Origin: a virus
Virus record (IMG/VR): IMGVR_UViG_3300021356_000119
Span: 1-29,543 of that record
Strand: one strand, 5' to 3'
DNA length: 29,543 bases
Shown: piece after piece, positions 6,813-14,610 of the stretch
How positions within the stretch are numbered: position 1 is the stretch's first letter
How the letters are laid out: the number at the start of each line of letters is the position of its first letter
The notes under the pieces: model-generated
Seen by the model: the letters and a program-made list of their open reading frames with translations, nothing else
Databases searched by the model: none
Told to the model about the DNA's origin: nothing
Translations under genes and position numbers: made by a program

Positions 6813-7784
6813 ATGATCTCAACAAAAAACCTGATTTCAAGTATTAATGATGTAAATAGTGAATGGATATTTGAGTATTATCTAAATTTAGCTGAAAAGC
6901 TGTCTGGACAAGATGTAAAGATGAAGTCCATCTTTAATAAAGATGAGATACCGTCAATGTTTTTATATTGCAAAGACGGTACTTATAAATTCAAAGACTT
7001 TTCTTCTAGTAATCAAGGTGATGGTATTGAACTAGTAAAGCAGATGTTTAATCTAGCTACTAGAAATCAAGCTATCAGTAGAATAATTAGTGATTATCAA
7101 CAGTATGTAAAGTCTAATAAAGTACAAGTAAGTACAATACAAAAGCATGATAGATGGAAAGTAACTGACCATGAGATCAGACATTGGAATAATTTTGATG
7201 CACAGTATTGGTCTGAATTTAATATTAGTAGTTCTATACTAAAAGAATATAATGTAGCTCCATTAGAACATTTTACAATGGAGAAAGAACTTATAGATGG
7301 TAGTACTAAGAGTATTAAGTTTAATAAGACATATACTTATGGATATTTTAGAGAAGATGGAGAATTATATAAAATATACATGCCTAAAAATGTAGATAAG
7401 AAATTTATTAAAGTACAAGATTATCTGCAAGGTACAGATCAACTTAAGTATGATAAGAAGTATTTAATTATTACATCATCACTAAAAGATCTTATGGTAT
7501 TTAGACAACTAGGTATTGGTAATATAGAAGCAATAGCCCCTGATAGTGAGAATACTATTGTTCCTAGAAATTTACTAGATAAGATTACATCAAATTATAC
7601 TAAAACATTTGTATTGTTTGATAATGATCAGCCTGGTATTAATTCTATGAAGAAGTACCAAGAAATGTATGGATTTGATTATATAATACTTGATATGGAG
7701 AAAGATTTATCTGACTCTGTAAGAAAATATGGAATAGAAAAAGTTAGGGGAACATTGTTACCTTTAATGAAAAAGCTGATATGA
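6813..7784 (+). CDS. DnaG-like primase with TOPRIM domain (323 aa)
   Basis: The enzyme would make RNA primers for replication. The N-terminal segment (about residues 39-75: IFNKDEIPSMFLYCKDGTY, KDFSSSNQGDGIELV) follows the layout of the DnaG CHC2 domain but has only one cysteine, so the zinc site appears lost. The TOPRIM domain is visible as YLIITSSLKDLMVFRQLG (about 217-234) and FVLFDNDQPGI with the DxD metal pair (about 267-277). The glutamate of the canonical EGxxD motif is replaced by serine (SSLKD), a variant I associate with other Bacteroidota phage primases. No helicase domain is attached; helicase is supplied by the gene at 3733. The stop overlaps the next start (ATGA). Confidence 0.85.
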   Translation: MISTKNLISSINDVNSEWIFEYYLNLAEKLSGQDVKMKSIFNKDEIPSMFLYCKDGTYKFKDFSSSNQGDGIELVKQMFNLATRNQAISRIISDYQQYVKSNKVQVSTIQKHDRWKVTDHEIRHWNNFDAQYWSEFNISSSILKEYNVAPLEHFTMEKELIDGSTKSIKFNKTYTYGYFREDGELYKIYMPKNVDKKFIKVQDYLQGTDQLKYDKKYLIITSSLKDLMVFRQLGIGNIEAIAPDSENTIVPRNLLDKITSNYTKTFVLFDNDQPGINSMKKYQEMYGFDYIILDMEKDLSDSVRKYGIEKVRGTLLPLMKKLI

Positions 7785-8266
7785 AAAAGCATTTAAAAAA
7801 TAGAGTAAGAGAAGACATGTATGAATGGAATATTGAAATTGCTCATGGCAAAGTGATACCATTTACAGATGATATGATTCCTGAAAAAGCTGTAGGATTT
7901 GTTTATGTAATGAACTACTTAGCAAATGATGGACAAATGTATTCTTATATAGGTAAGAAGAACTTTTTTAGCAGAAGGAAGAAAAAGTTTGGAAAGAAGA
8001 AGTTGGCTGCTATGACAGACAAGAGAGCTAAGAAGTATGATATAGTTATCAAGCCTGACTATAAAAATTATTTCAGTAGCAATGCAGAATTAAAGCAAGC
8101 TTATAAAGATGGTAGATTAATATATAGAACCATACTTAAGATTTGTTTTAGTAAATCAGAACTAACCTATCAAGAAACTAAATATCAATTTAAATATGAA
8201 GTTCTTGAAAGAGATGAGTACCTAAATGGAAACATATTAGGAAGATTTTATAAAGGAAAAATATGA
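7781..8266 (+). CDS. GIY-YIG-type endonuclease (161 aa)
   Basis: GFVYVMNYL (residues 39-47) followed by YSYIGKKNF (54-62) is the two-strand GIY-YIG signature in the GFVY...YIGKK form common in phage proteins. A following basic stretch (SRRKKKFGKKK) could carry the catalytic arginine and bind DNA. A Glu in the later part (ELTYQETKYQFKYEVLE) could supply the metal ligand. The length is short and there is no extra DNA-binding domain. It could be a free-standing homing nuclease, though its ATGA overlap with the primase and coupling to the next gene suggest a settled role in phage DNA metabolism. Confidence 0.7.
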   Translation: MKKHLKNRVREDMYEWNIEIAHGKVIPFTDDMIPEKAVGFVYVMNYLANDGQMYSYIGKKNFFSRRKKKFGKKKLAAMTDKRAKKYDIVIKPDYKNYFSSNAELKQAYKDGRLIYRTILKICFSKSELTYQETKYQFKYEVLERDEYLNGNILGRFYKGKI

Positions 8267-8655
8267 GGTTTACATTAGAAGAAGCAAAAAACTTGATTAA
8301 AATGTTAAGATCAAGTGATGAAGAAAATCATCATGTAGCATTTGAAGCTATAAAGCAATCAGATTTATCTGATACTAGTACACTACTACTTTTATATAAA
8401 TTTGGAAGACGTTCTGATACAGAATGGCAAACACACTGTTATAAACCTTTTTTAACTTTAAGAACAAAATTAAAATTTTGGTATGAGTTGGAAGAAATAA
8501 GGAATGCAGAATGTTTATGGCTTTTAAGTACTACTCTTAAAGCGCCACATAATTTATTGGAAGCAGCTGTAGAGTATAGCGTAGAAGCTCTTACAGATTT
8601 TTTAAAACTTCAAAACTACAAAAAAGTAGATATACAAGTAAAATTAGAAAAATGA
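8263..8655 (+). CDS. Small helical protein with SSDxxN repeat motif (130 aa)
   Basis: The first 45 residues contain the segment NLIKMLRSSDEENHHVAFEA followed by a leucine-rich helix (TSTLLLLYKF). This aligns by eye with residues 263-300 of the 468-residue protein at 11168 and more loosely with the protein at 947. The pattern is two helices separated by SSDxxN, as in HEAT- or leucine-rich-type repeats, so a protein-interaction role is likely. The remainder is helical and weakly basic, ending in VKLEK. It overlaps both neighbours by four bases (ATGA), placing it in one coupled run from primase to the VWA protein. Confidence 0.65.
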   Translation: MRFTLEEAKNLIKMLRSSDEENHHVAFEAIKQSDLSDTSTLLLLYKFGRRSDTEWQTHCYKPFLTLRTKLKFWYELEEIRNAECLWLLSTTLKAPHNLLEAAVEYSVEALTDFLKLQNYKKVDIQVKLEK

Positions 8656-9890
8656 ATAAACAAGATTCACTAAGTAAAACATCAAAAGATTTGATGTTAA
8701 AGGAACCGTATTATGGTTTCTTTTTGTTAATGTTGCATAAGTCATGGGATGACAGAGTAGGCACAGCAGGTGTCTGTAAGAATGGTATCAACTATCAATT
8801 GATGATAAGTGAGAAGTTCTGGAATGATCTATCTGAAGATCATAGATTAGGTTTACTAAAGCATGAGTTATTACATATTGCTTTTAATCACCTTACTACA
8901 TTTGATATGTTCTCTGACAAGAAGTTGGCTAACATTGCAATGGATATGGAGATTAATCAATATATAGATTCAGCTTGGTTGCCTGAAGGTGGTATTGATA
9001 TAGATGATTATGAGCATTTAAATCTAGACAGAAAAGCGGGTACTAGATATTATTATGATCAGCTTTTGAAAGCTCAAGAGAATAAGAAACAACAAGGTAC
9101 TTCTGGAGATGAGAATATGGATAAGCTTCTTGATGCTCTAGAACAAGGTGAATGTAAAGTTATGATCGGTGATGGTCAAGGAAATAGACCAGGTCAAGGT
9201 AATGATAAAGAAGTTGAGATACCTGATCATGAGTGGGAAGAGTTTGAGAATATGCCTGATGCAGAAAAGAAGTTGATTGAAAAGCAATTGCAAAGAGTAT
9301 TGCTTGATGCTAAAGAGCAGACTGAAAAGAAGCGCGGGTTTGTACCTGGAGAGATATCAGGTCTACTTAAACTAGATGAAGTTATACCACCTAAATTTAA
9401 TTGGAAAGCATATATAAAGCGCTTTACAGGTATATCTACAAAGATCTTTACTAGAAAGCTAAGAAGAAAAGAGAACAAAAGGTACTCTGATAATCCTGGC
9501 CTTAAGATAAAGATGAGACAAAACATGCTTGTTGGTATTGATACATCAGGTTCTGTTTGTGATGATGAATTAAAAGAATTTATGAATGAGATTCATCACT
9601 TGTATAAAGCAGGTGTTGAAGTTACAATTGTACAGTGTGATTCTAGAATACAATCTATCAAACCATATGATGGGAAGTTTGAACTAGAAGTTGCAGGTAG
9701 AGGCGGGACAACATTTGATCCTGTTCTAGAATATTTTAATGAAAGAAAGCAGTTTACAAGCTTGATTTACTTCACAGATGGTGAAGCATGGACAGATATA
9801 AAACCTAGGAAACCAGTCCTATGGGTATTGTCAGAGAGATCTGATTTTAATGATGAATTACCAGGAAAACAAATTAGATTAGAACTTTAA
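8652..9890 (+). CDS. VWA-like metallopeptidase-type protein (DUF2201-like; MoxR partner)
   Basis: The N-terminal domain carries HELLH (residues 71-75) with His80 and the later DMEINQYID phrase, the layout of the predicted metallopeptidase domain of the DUF2201 family. A Gly/Gln/Glu-rich linker (about 150-200) follows, then a basic segment. The C-terminal von Willebrand A-like domain has the MIDAS sequence DTSGS (297-301), GRGGTTFDP (349-357) and YFTDGEA (373-379), all consistent with metal binding. The next gene is a MoxR-type AAA+ ATPase; such VWA/MoxR pairs act as chaperone-like machines in bacteria. The substrate in this phage is unknown. It couples to the upstream gene by an ATGA overlap. 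Confidence 0.85.
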   Translation: MNKQDSLSKTSKDLMLKEPYYGFFLLMLHKSWDDRVGTAGVCKNGINYQLMISEKFWNDLSEDHRLGLLKHELLHIAFNHLTTFDMFSDKKLANIAMDMEINQYIDSAWLPEGGIDIDDYEHLNLDRKAGTRYYYDQLLKAQENKKQQGTSGDENMDKLLDALEQGECKVMIGDGQGNRPGQGNDKEVEIPDHEWEEFENMPDAEKKLIEKQLQRVLLDAKEQTEKKRGFVPGEISGLLKLDEVIPPKFNWKAYIKRFTGISTKIFTRKLRRKENKRYSDNPGLKIKMRQNMLVGIDTSGSVCDDELKEFMNEIHHLYKAGVEVTIVQCDSRIQSIKPYDGKFELEVAGRGGTTFDPVLEYFNERKQFTSLIYFTDGEAWTDIKPRKPVLWVLSERSDFNDELPGKQIRLEL

Positions 9891-9900
9891 AAATTAAAAA

Positions 9901-11070
9901 ATGAGTACACAATTGAACGTAGATGAGTTGAAAGACTTCTTAAAACACATGGTGAAAAACAATCAGCACATTCAAAATGAAGGTAAAGTACCTGTTGCTG
10001 TGAATATTGAAGGTGATGCGGGCCTTGGTAAAACTTCTGCAATTATGCAGCTTGGTAAAGAGCTGGGTATGGATGTTGTAAAGATTAATCTATCTCAGAT
10101 AGAAGAATTAGGTGACCTTGTTGGTTTTCCTGTAAAAGAATTCAAGATAGCTAATAAAGATGGTAAAACTACCTGGATTAATGAAGCTCAGATGGATGCT
10201 GCTATGAAGAAAGGTTACAAAGTTGTAGACAAGAGAATGTCTCATGCTGCACCTGAATGGATTCAAGGTAAGTCTGAGGGTGGTTTCTTGGTTCTTGATG
10301 ATTATACTCGTGCTGACCACAGATTTATGCAAGCTACTATGGAGTTAATTGACAGACAAGAATATATTTCTTGGAGTCTTCCAAAGAACTGGCATGTAAT
10401 CCTGACTACTAATCCAGACAATGGTGACTATCAAGTTACTAGTCTTGATGATGCTCAGAGAACTAGATTTATTTCTACAGAAGTAAAGTTTGATTCTAAT
10501 GTATGGGCACGGTGGGCAGAGACTGTTGGTATTGACGGTAGATGTATTAACTTCTTGTTGATGAATCCTGAGACAGTAACTCAGAAGGTTAATCCTAGAA
10601 GTATTACTACCTTCTTTAATTCTATTAGCTCTATTGATAAGTTTGAAGATGAGTTGCCACTGATCAATATGATTGGTGATGGGTCTATTGGTGCAGAGCC
10701 ATCTGCATTATTTGCTATGTTTATTAATAACAAGCTAGATAAGATCATTAGCCCTGAGCAGATTCTTACAAATGATGATTGGAACTATGTCAAAGGTTCT
10801 TTGAAGAGCTGCATTGGTAGCGGAGATGATTTCAGAGCTGATATCTCTAGTATTATTAGTACTAGGATAATCAACTTTGCATCTGTTACAGCTAACAAAG
10901 GTTCTGTTCCTCAAAAGATGATTGATAGAATTATTGAACTAGTCACTGACTGTGATTCATTTACTGATGATTTGAGATATTTCATTGTTAAAGAGATACT
11001 CAATTCTAACAAAGCTAAATTCCAAAAGCTAATGATGAATCAGAAGGTGGTGCAGATGACTGTAAAGTAA
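9901..11070 (+). CDS. MoxR-type AAA+ ATPase (389 aa)
   Basis: Walker A is GDAGLGKT (residues 38-45), followed by the MoxR-family phrase IEELGDLVGFP (67-77). Walker B is FLVLDD (129-134), sensor 1 is TTNP (169-172), and DDAQRTRF (183-190) supplies the arginine-finger region. The C-terminal half is helical, as expected for the lid and an extra domain. It lies ten bases after the VWA-like gene and is almost certainly its functional partner, remodelling proteins or complexes with ATP energy. The unit may end here: a hairpin without a T-run lies in the gap that follows. Confidence 0.9.
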   Translation: MSTQLNVDELKDFLKHMVKNNQHIQNEGKVPVAVNIEGDAGLGKTSAIMQLGKELGMDVVKINLSQIEELGDLVGFPVKEFKIANKDGKTTWINEAQMDAAMKKGYKVVDKRMSHAAPEWIQGKSEGGFLVLDDYTRADHRFMQATMELIDRQEYISWSLPKNWHVILTTNPDNGDYQVTSLDDAQRTRFISTEVKFDSNVWARWAETVGIDGRCINFLLMNPETVTQKVNPRSITTFFNSISSIDKFEDELPLINMIGDGSIGAEPSALFAMFINNKLDKIISPEQILTNDDWNYVKGSLKSCIGSGDDFRADISSIISTRIINFASVTANKGSVPQKMIDRIIELVTDCDSFTDDLRYFIVKEILNSNKAKFQKLMMNQKVVQMTVK

Positions 11071-11124
11071 ATCAAAGGTAAAGCAGTTTCCTGTTTTACA
11101 AACCTTTAAACTAATTAATTCACA

Positions 11125-11152
11125 GATAGAGGGAGGTAAAAGTCCCTCTATC
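11125..11152 (+). other. Strong hairpin without T-tract in the 11071-11167 gap
   Basis: A perfect 10-bp stem GATAGAGGGA / TCCCTCTATC with an 8-base loop (GGTAAAAG) sits 15 bases before the ATG at 11168. Unlike the other hairpins in the window it is followed by CAAACTTT-like sequence (AAACTTT) and not by a clean T-run, so it is a poor intrinsic terminator. It could be a degenerate terminator, a transcript-processing site, an mRNA stabiliser or a translational control element. Confidence 0.65.
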
Positions 11153-11167
11153 AAACTTTAAACAAAT

Positions 11168-12574
11168 ATGGCAGAAGAAATAAAAGCTGAAAAAGTACCT
11201 TATGTGTGCTTAAGTGTAGATGTAGAAAGAGATGAGTATAATAAATTGTCTCTTACAGAATGGAGTGTAGATAGCACTGACACAGTATATATTGTAAGCG
11301 CCTCTAGTAATTATGGAAGACTAATTAAACATGGTCTAAACATGAATACTAATAAGTGGGTTCCACAAATGAAAGATAAGATTTATTTTATGAAGGGATG
11401 TACTGTTCCTAGAGTAAAACTTAAAGACTTATCTGTAAAATATAAAATCAGAACTACTACTGATATAGATAAAGCTACTGTAGTTATAGGTAGTGATGCT
11501 GCAGGTAGTAAATTATTCAAGCAAGATTGGATGAGAAAAGTATCTGGTCCAATATTTGAAGCAACTATTAAAGCTTTACAAGAAGTAGCAGATGAAGAAA
11601 TAGATAGTTACTATTTAAATAGACTTAATCATCTTAAAGAATCATTTGGTGATGAGTGGCCTGAGTATGTTTACTGTGATTGGCACACTTTGAATATATG
11701 CAATCCTTTTAATCAAAACCATACAGTAGAACTTCAGCAAGCTCAGATTAAACACTTAGGGTGTGCTAATGAAGATGAGTTTGAGAAGAAGTATGGTCGC
11801 ATGAATAATCAGACGTCTGAGTATGTACAAACCATTAGTGAAGATAATCTTGAACTATGGGAGCAGTATAAGACTAAGCACATAATAGAGCAAGGTGCAT
11901 TACTTGAAGTTGTTAATGGTGATGAAGCTACTACAATTGATTTAGATACTTATCAGAATTTGAGAAATATGTTCAAGAGTTCTGATACAGATAATCATGT
12001 ACTTGCTATGGAGATCATGGCTAACTGTAATTATAAGGATAGTATATTGTTTCTAACTATGTTATTCTTTCATCACTCTTATCAGATTGGTAATTGCAGA
12101 AGTAGAAATCATGTTAACTTCAAGTCACTTAAGAACTATCTAGGTGAAGTATGGTCACATGTAGATGGAATCTTTAATACTCTTGCAGAACATAACGCTT
12201 TGACTGTAGAGAATATTGAGTTTGTAGTTGAGGATCAGAAGTCATACTTTGAGAATAATGGTCATTCTGATTACTTGGTTCCACAAAGATATGTACTCAA
12301 AAGAGAGCATGCTTTGAACCATGGAGTTAACTATGTGAAAGAGATTTTTGCATATGAAGAAGACCTACCTACAGAAGATGAAGTAACTGAAGAAGTACCT
12401 GTTGAAGATACTGTAGATGAAGTTACAGTTTCTGAGCCTGACACGGCAGAATTAACATGTTCAGAGGATCCTGAAACTGAAGAGGCAGAAGTAGAAACTG
12501 AAGAAGAAGTTACAGAAACTTTAATTGCAGAACAAAAAGAAGAAAAGAATGAAGAAGAGTTTGACTGGTTCTGA
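11168..12574 (+). CDS. Unknown 468-residue protein with repeat motif and SSB-like acidic tail
   Basis: Residues 1-250 look like a folded mixed domain with several Trp and Cys residues but no catalytic motif that I know. Residues 263-300 carry the segment NLRNMFKSSDTDNHVLAMEI, then a hydrophobic helix, shared with the 8263 protein and, more weakly, the 947 protein. Another helical region follows to about residue 395. The last 70 residues are almost entirely Glu, Asp, Thr, Val and Pro and finish EEEFDWF, an acidic tail ending in aromatics like that of SSB proteins. That suggests recruitment of replication partners. The gene begins a unit 15 bases after a hairpin, and its end overlaps the PD-(D/E)XK nuclease gene. 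Function unknown. Confidence 0.65.
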   Translation: MAEEIKAEKVPYVCLSVDVERDEYNKLSLTEWSVDSTDTVYIVSASSNYGRLIKHGLNMNTNKWVPQMKDKIYFMKGCTVPRVKLKDLSVKYKIRTTTDIDKATVVIGSDAAGSKLFKQDWMRKVSGPIFEATIKALQEVADEEIDSYYLNRLNHLKESFGDEWPEYVYCDWHTLNICNPFNQNHTVELQQAQIKHLGCANEDEFEKKYGRMNNQTSEYVQTISEDNLELWEQYKTKHIIEQGALLEVVNGDEATTIDLDTYQNLRNMFKSSDTDNHVLAMEIMANCNYKDSILFLTMLFFHHSYQIGNCRSRNHVNFKSLKNYLGEVWSHVDGIFNTLAEHNALTVENIEFVVEDQKSYFENNGHSDYLVPQRYVLKREHALNHGVNYVKEIFAYEEDLPTEDEVTEEVPVEDTVDEVTVSEPDTAELTCSEDPETEEAEVETEEEVTETLIAEQKEEKNEEEFDWF

Positions 12575-13580
12575 GGAACTAGAATCATTTTATAAAAACA
12601 AATTTTATTTTAGCTATAGCGGAATAAATAAACTCTTGTTTTCACCAGGCATGTTTTATAATCATTATGTGCTCAAACAAAAAGAAGATAGTGTTGACTC
12701 TCACCTTGTAAAAGGTAGAGTCATACACTGCCTTCTTCTTAATCCTGAAGACTTTGATAAAGAGTTTATTCTTATACCTGGTAAGTTACCATCTGGTAAT
12801 AACAGAATGATTGTTGATGAAATCTTTAAATTATATTTGGAAAATCCAGATGATTCATTAACTTTGGACAAGTATGAGACTGCAATAGTAGATCTCTTGG
12901 AGAGAATAAACTTGCATCAAAAGCTTAAAACTGATGAAGCAAGAGTTAAGAAGATCCTTACAGCTGATAACATAAGCTATTTTGATTTTCTGAAATCAAG
13001 TCAAGGAAAGACATTAATAGATCAAGAAACTTTAACATACTGCAAAGAATGTGTAGACACTGTTAAAGAGAATGAAGATATTATGACTCTTTTACAAGTT
13101 GACAAAAGAGAAGAAGATACACATATAGAAGTATTTAACGAGACACTTATAAATATTGAAAACAAAATTTACACAGATGATAAAAGTTTTGGATTCAAAG
13201 GTATACTTGACAATGTAGTTATAGATAATGATGCTAAAATCATATTTATTAATGACATTAAAACAACAGGTAAGCCATTAACTGACTTTCCTGATTCAGT
13301 AGAATATTATAAATATTGGATACAAGCTGCTATCTATTATCAACTAGCATTTTATAAATGGATTAGAGGTAAAGAGAACAGTACAGAATGGAGAATTAAT
13401 TTTACATTTGTTGTTATTGATAAGTATAACCAAGTATATCCTTTTCAAGTATCAGATGATACTATGGTGAGGTGGTTGAGAGGAATTAGAGATGAAATAA
13501 TACCTATATTAGAATATCATTATGATAATAAAGATTATAACTTACCATATGATTTAGCTGTTGGAAATGTAAAATTGTAG
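12525..13580 (+). CDS. PD-(D/E)XK nuclease (RecB/Cas4/RecE-like, 351 aa)
   Basis: The nuclease core is visible as KGRVIHCLLLNPEDF (residues 63-77, His68), FKGILDN with Asp229, NDIKTT (243-248, Asp244 and Lys246), and the helix QAAIYY (267-272). This is the order found in RecB-type and phage exonucleases. It would degrade DNA ends, generating single strands for the Sak4/ssDNA-binding protein pair or recycling host DNA. No cysteine cluster of the Cas4 type is evident. The start is uncertain: the ATG at 12525 overlaps the previous gene by 50 bases, and one at 12549 by 26; both precede the conserved part. It ends in TAG, and the next gene starts one codon later in the same frame. Confidence 0.85.
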   Translation: MQNKKKKRMKKSLTGSEELESFYKNKFYFSYSGINKLLFSPGMFYNHYVLKQKEDSVDSHLVKGRVIHCLLLNPEDFDKEFILIPGKLPSGNNRMIVDEIFKLYLENPDDSLTLDKYETAIVDLLERINLHQKLKTDEARVKKILTADNISYFDFLKSSQGKTLIDQETLTYCKECVDTVKENEDIMTLLQVDKREEDTHIEVFNETLINIENKIYTDDKSFGFKGILDNVVIDNDAKIIFINDIKTTGKPLTDFPDSVEYYKYWIQAAIYYQLAFYKWIRGKENSTEWRINFTFVVIDKYNQVYPFQVSDDTMVRWLRGIRDEIIPILEYHYDNKDYNLPYDLAVGNVKL

Positions 13581-13583
13581 CGC

Positions 13584-14177
13584 ATGGCACTAAAATCTAT
13601 TTACAGTAAATATTTTCAGAAGTCAAAGGTATTTATATACCCACTTCTTGGAATTAAACGTGGTGTTAATGTTATCCCAATAGAAACTTATATCTGTTGG
13701 GATCAACATTATACCAAAGATGACATGAAATTAATATGTCTGTATGAAACAAAAAAGAGTACTGAATTTAAAGAGTTTGAAAGAAAAGTTTTAATTAAAC
13801 ACACTAGGTTAGTTGAGATAGTTAAATCTGAAGATAAAACAGTATTTGTATTTGATTTTTCTGATTTGGAAGATAATTGGGATCACTTTACAAATGGCCG
13901 ATATAGTAAACTTGAGGCTAATATAAAAAACAAAATTCTAAAGTTTTTTGACAAGAATAGTGGTAATCATGCTTATATGTATAGTTACTTAATGCCAGAA
14001 AAACATTTTGCACAGTATTCTGAAATCTTAAATGTTGATGAAGAATTCTTAAAAAGTGTCGGTGAATTATGTGACAAACCATTGTTAGAAAAAGAAACAT
14101 TAATTTTAGAAATTGCAGATTTAGAAAACTTAAATGATAAACCAAAATTAAATTTATGGCAGAACAAAAAAAGATGA
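13584..14177 (+). CDS. Unknown phage protein (197 aa)
   Basis: The ATG lies three bases after the nuclease's TAG, and the last 22 bases overlap the next gene. The N-terminal part is beta-like and hydrophobic (KVFIYPLLGI, VNVIPIETYICWDQHY), followed by KLICLYETKKSTEFKEFE and a region VFVFDFSDL. A helical part ends in SVGELCDKP around residues 156-164, and the C-terminus is basic. It has no nuclease, ATPase or membrane signature. By position, it belongs to the replication/recombination unit that runs from 11168 to 14527. Confidence 0.6.
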   Translation: MALKSIYSKYFQKSKVFIYPLLGIKRGVNVIPIETYICWDQHYTKDDMKLICLYETKKSTEFKEFERKVLIKHTRLVEIVKSEDKTVFVFDFSDLEDNWDHFTNGRYSKLEANIKNKILKFFDKNSGNHAYMYSYLMPEKHFAQYSEILNVDEEFLKSVGELCDKPLLEKETLILEIADLENLNDKPKLNLWQNKKR

Positions 14178-14527
14178 TGCTTATTAATAGCATCTGGAAT
14201 GAACAAGAAACTTTCAAACTAATGCCTATTAGTGAAGACTCACCTTATGTAGAGTGTATTTATGATCCAGAGAGTAAAGTGTTTGTAGTTATTTCAAAAA
14301 CAAAAAAGACTACATTACATATGCTACCTGATTTAGATAGCTACGGTGTCAGAGTTACTGGCACAAAAGGTGCTAAACAGAGTAGGCACAAAATGGAAGT
14401 GTTTCAAGAGTATTATATAAGTGATGTAAGTGATATGGAAAACATTATAAACATGTTTGCCGCAAACTCTGATACATTTGATTATAAAAAATACTTTGAG
14501 TTAAAAAAAGAAGAAGTAAAATCCTAA
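14156..14527 (+). CDS. Unknown small phage protein (123 aa)
   Basis: It starts within the last 22 bases of the preceding gene and ends just before a strong terminator, making it the last gene of its unit. The sequence appears as a compact beta-rich domain (VECIYDPESKVFVVISKTKK, then LHMLPDLDSYGVRV) followed by a basic patch (TKGAKQSRHK) and a helical C-terminus. No motif is recognised. It may be an accessory to DNA replication judging only by its neighbours: the nuclease upstream and DNA polymerase downstream. Confidence 0.6.
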   Translation: MAEQKKMMLINSIWNEQETFKLMPISEDSPYVECIYDPESKVFVVISKTKKTTLHMLPDLDSYGVRVTGTKGAKQSRHKMEVFQEYYISDVSDMENIINMFAANSDTFDYKKYFELKKEEVKS

Positions 14528-14535
14528 GCTAAACC

Positions 14536-14572
14536 AAAAAGGTCTAGGATTGAAAGGTCCTAGGCCTTTTTT
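14536..14572 (+). terminator. Rho-independent terminator before DNA polymerase
   Basis: The stem GGTCTAGGA / TCCTAGGCC (9 bp with one G-T pair) extends by about five A-T pairs on the flanking A and T runs, with an 8-base loop. The T-run comes to six residues. It lies just after the stop at 14527 and 38 bases before the DNA polymerase ATG. Confidence 0.9.
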
Positions 14573-14610
14573 CTTAAACAATGGGGGAACAGCTTAACTG
14601 AACAAATTAT

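Noticed and set aside
9227-9526. Minus-strand ORF of 99 aa opposite the VWA-like gene
   Set aside because: It lies wholly antisense to a well-supported gene with clear motifs and has no coherent domain.
12331-12588. Serine/threonine/valine-rich minus-strand ORF (85 aa)
   Set aside because: It is the antisense of the acidic Glu/Asp tail of the 468-residue protein; the composition simply mirrors GAA/GAT codons.
13918-14217. Two minus-strand ORFs (99 and 73 aa) over the 13584 and 14156 genes
   Set aside because: They overlap each other and two well-packed + strand genes; cysteine- and phenylalanine-rich composition is typical of antisense reading of A-rich DNA.
14440-14500. A further copy of the SSDxxN motif in the 123-residue protein (NMFAANSDTFDY)
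   Set aside because: Only NMF and SD match; the N and following Ala helix are missing, so the similarity is too weak.
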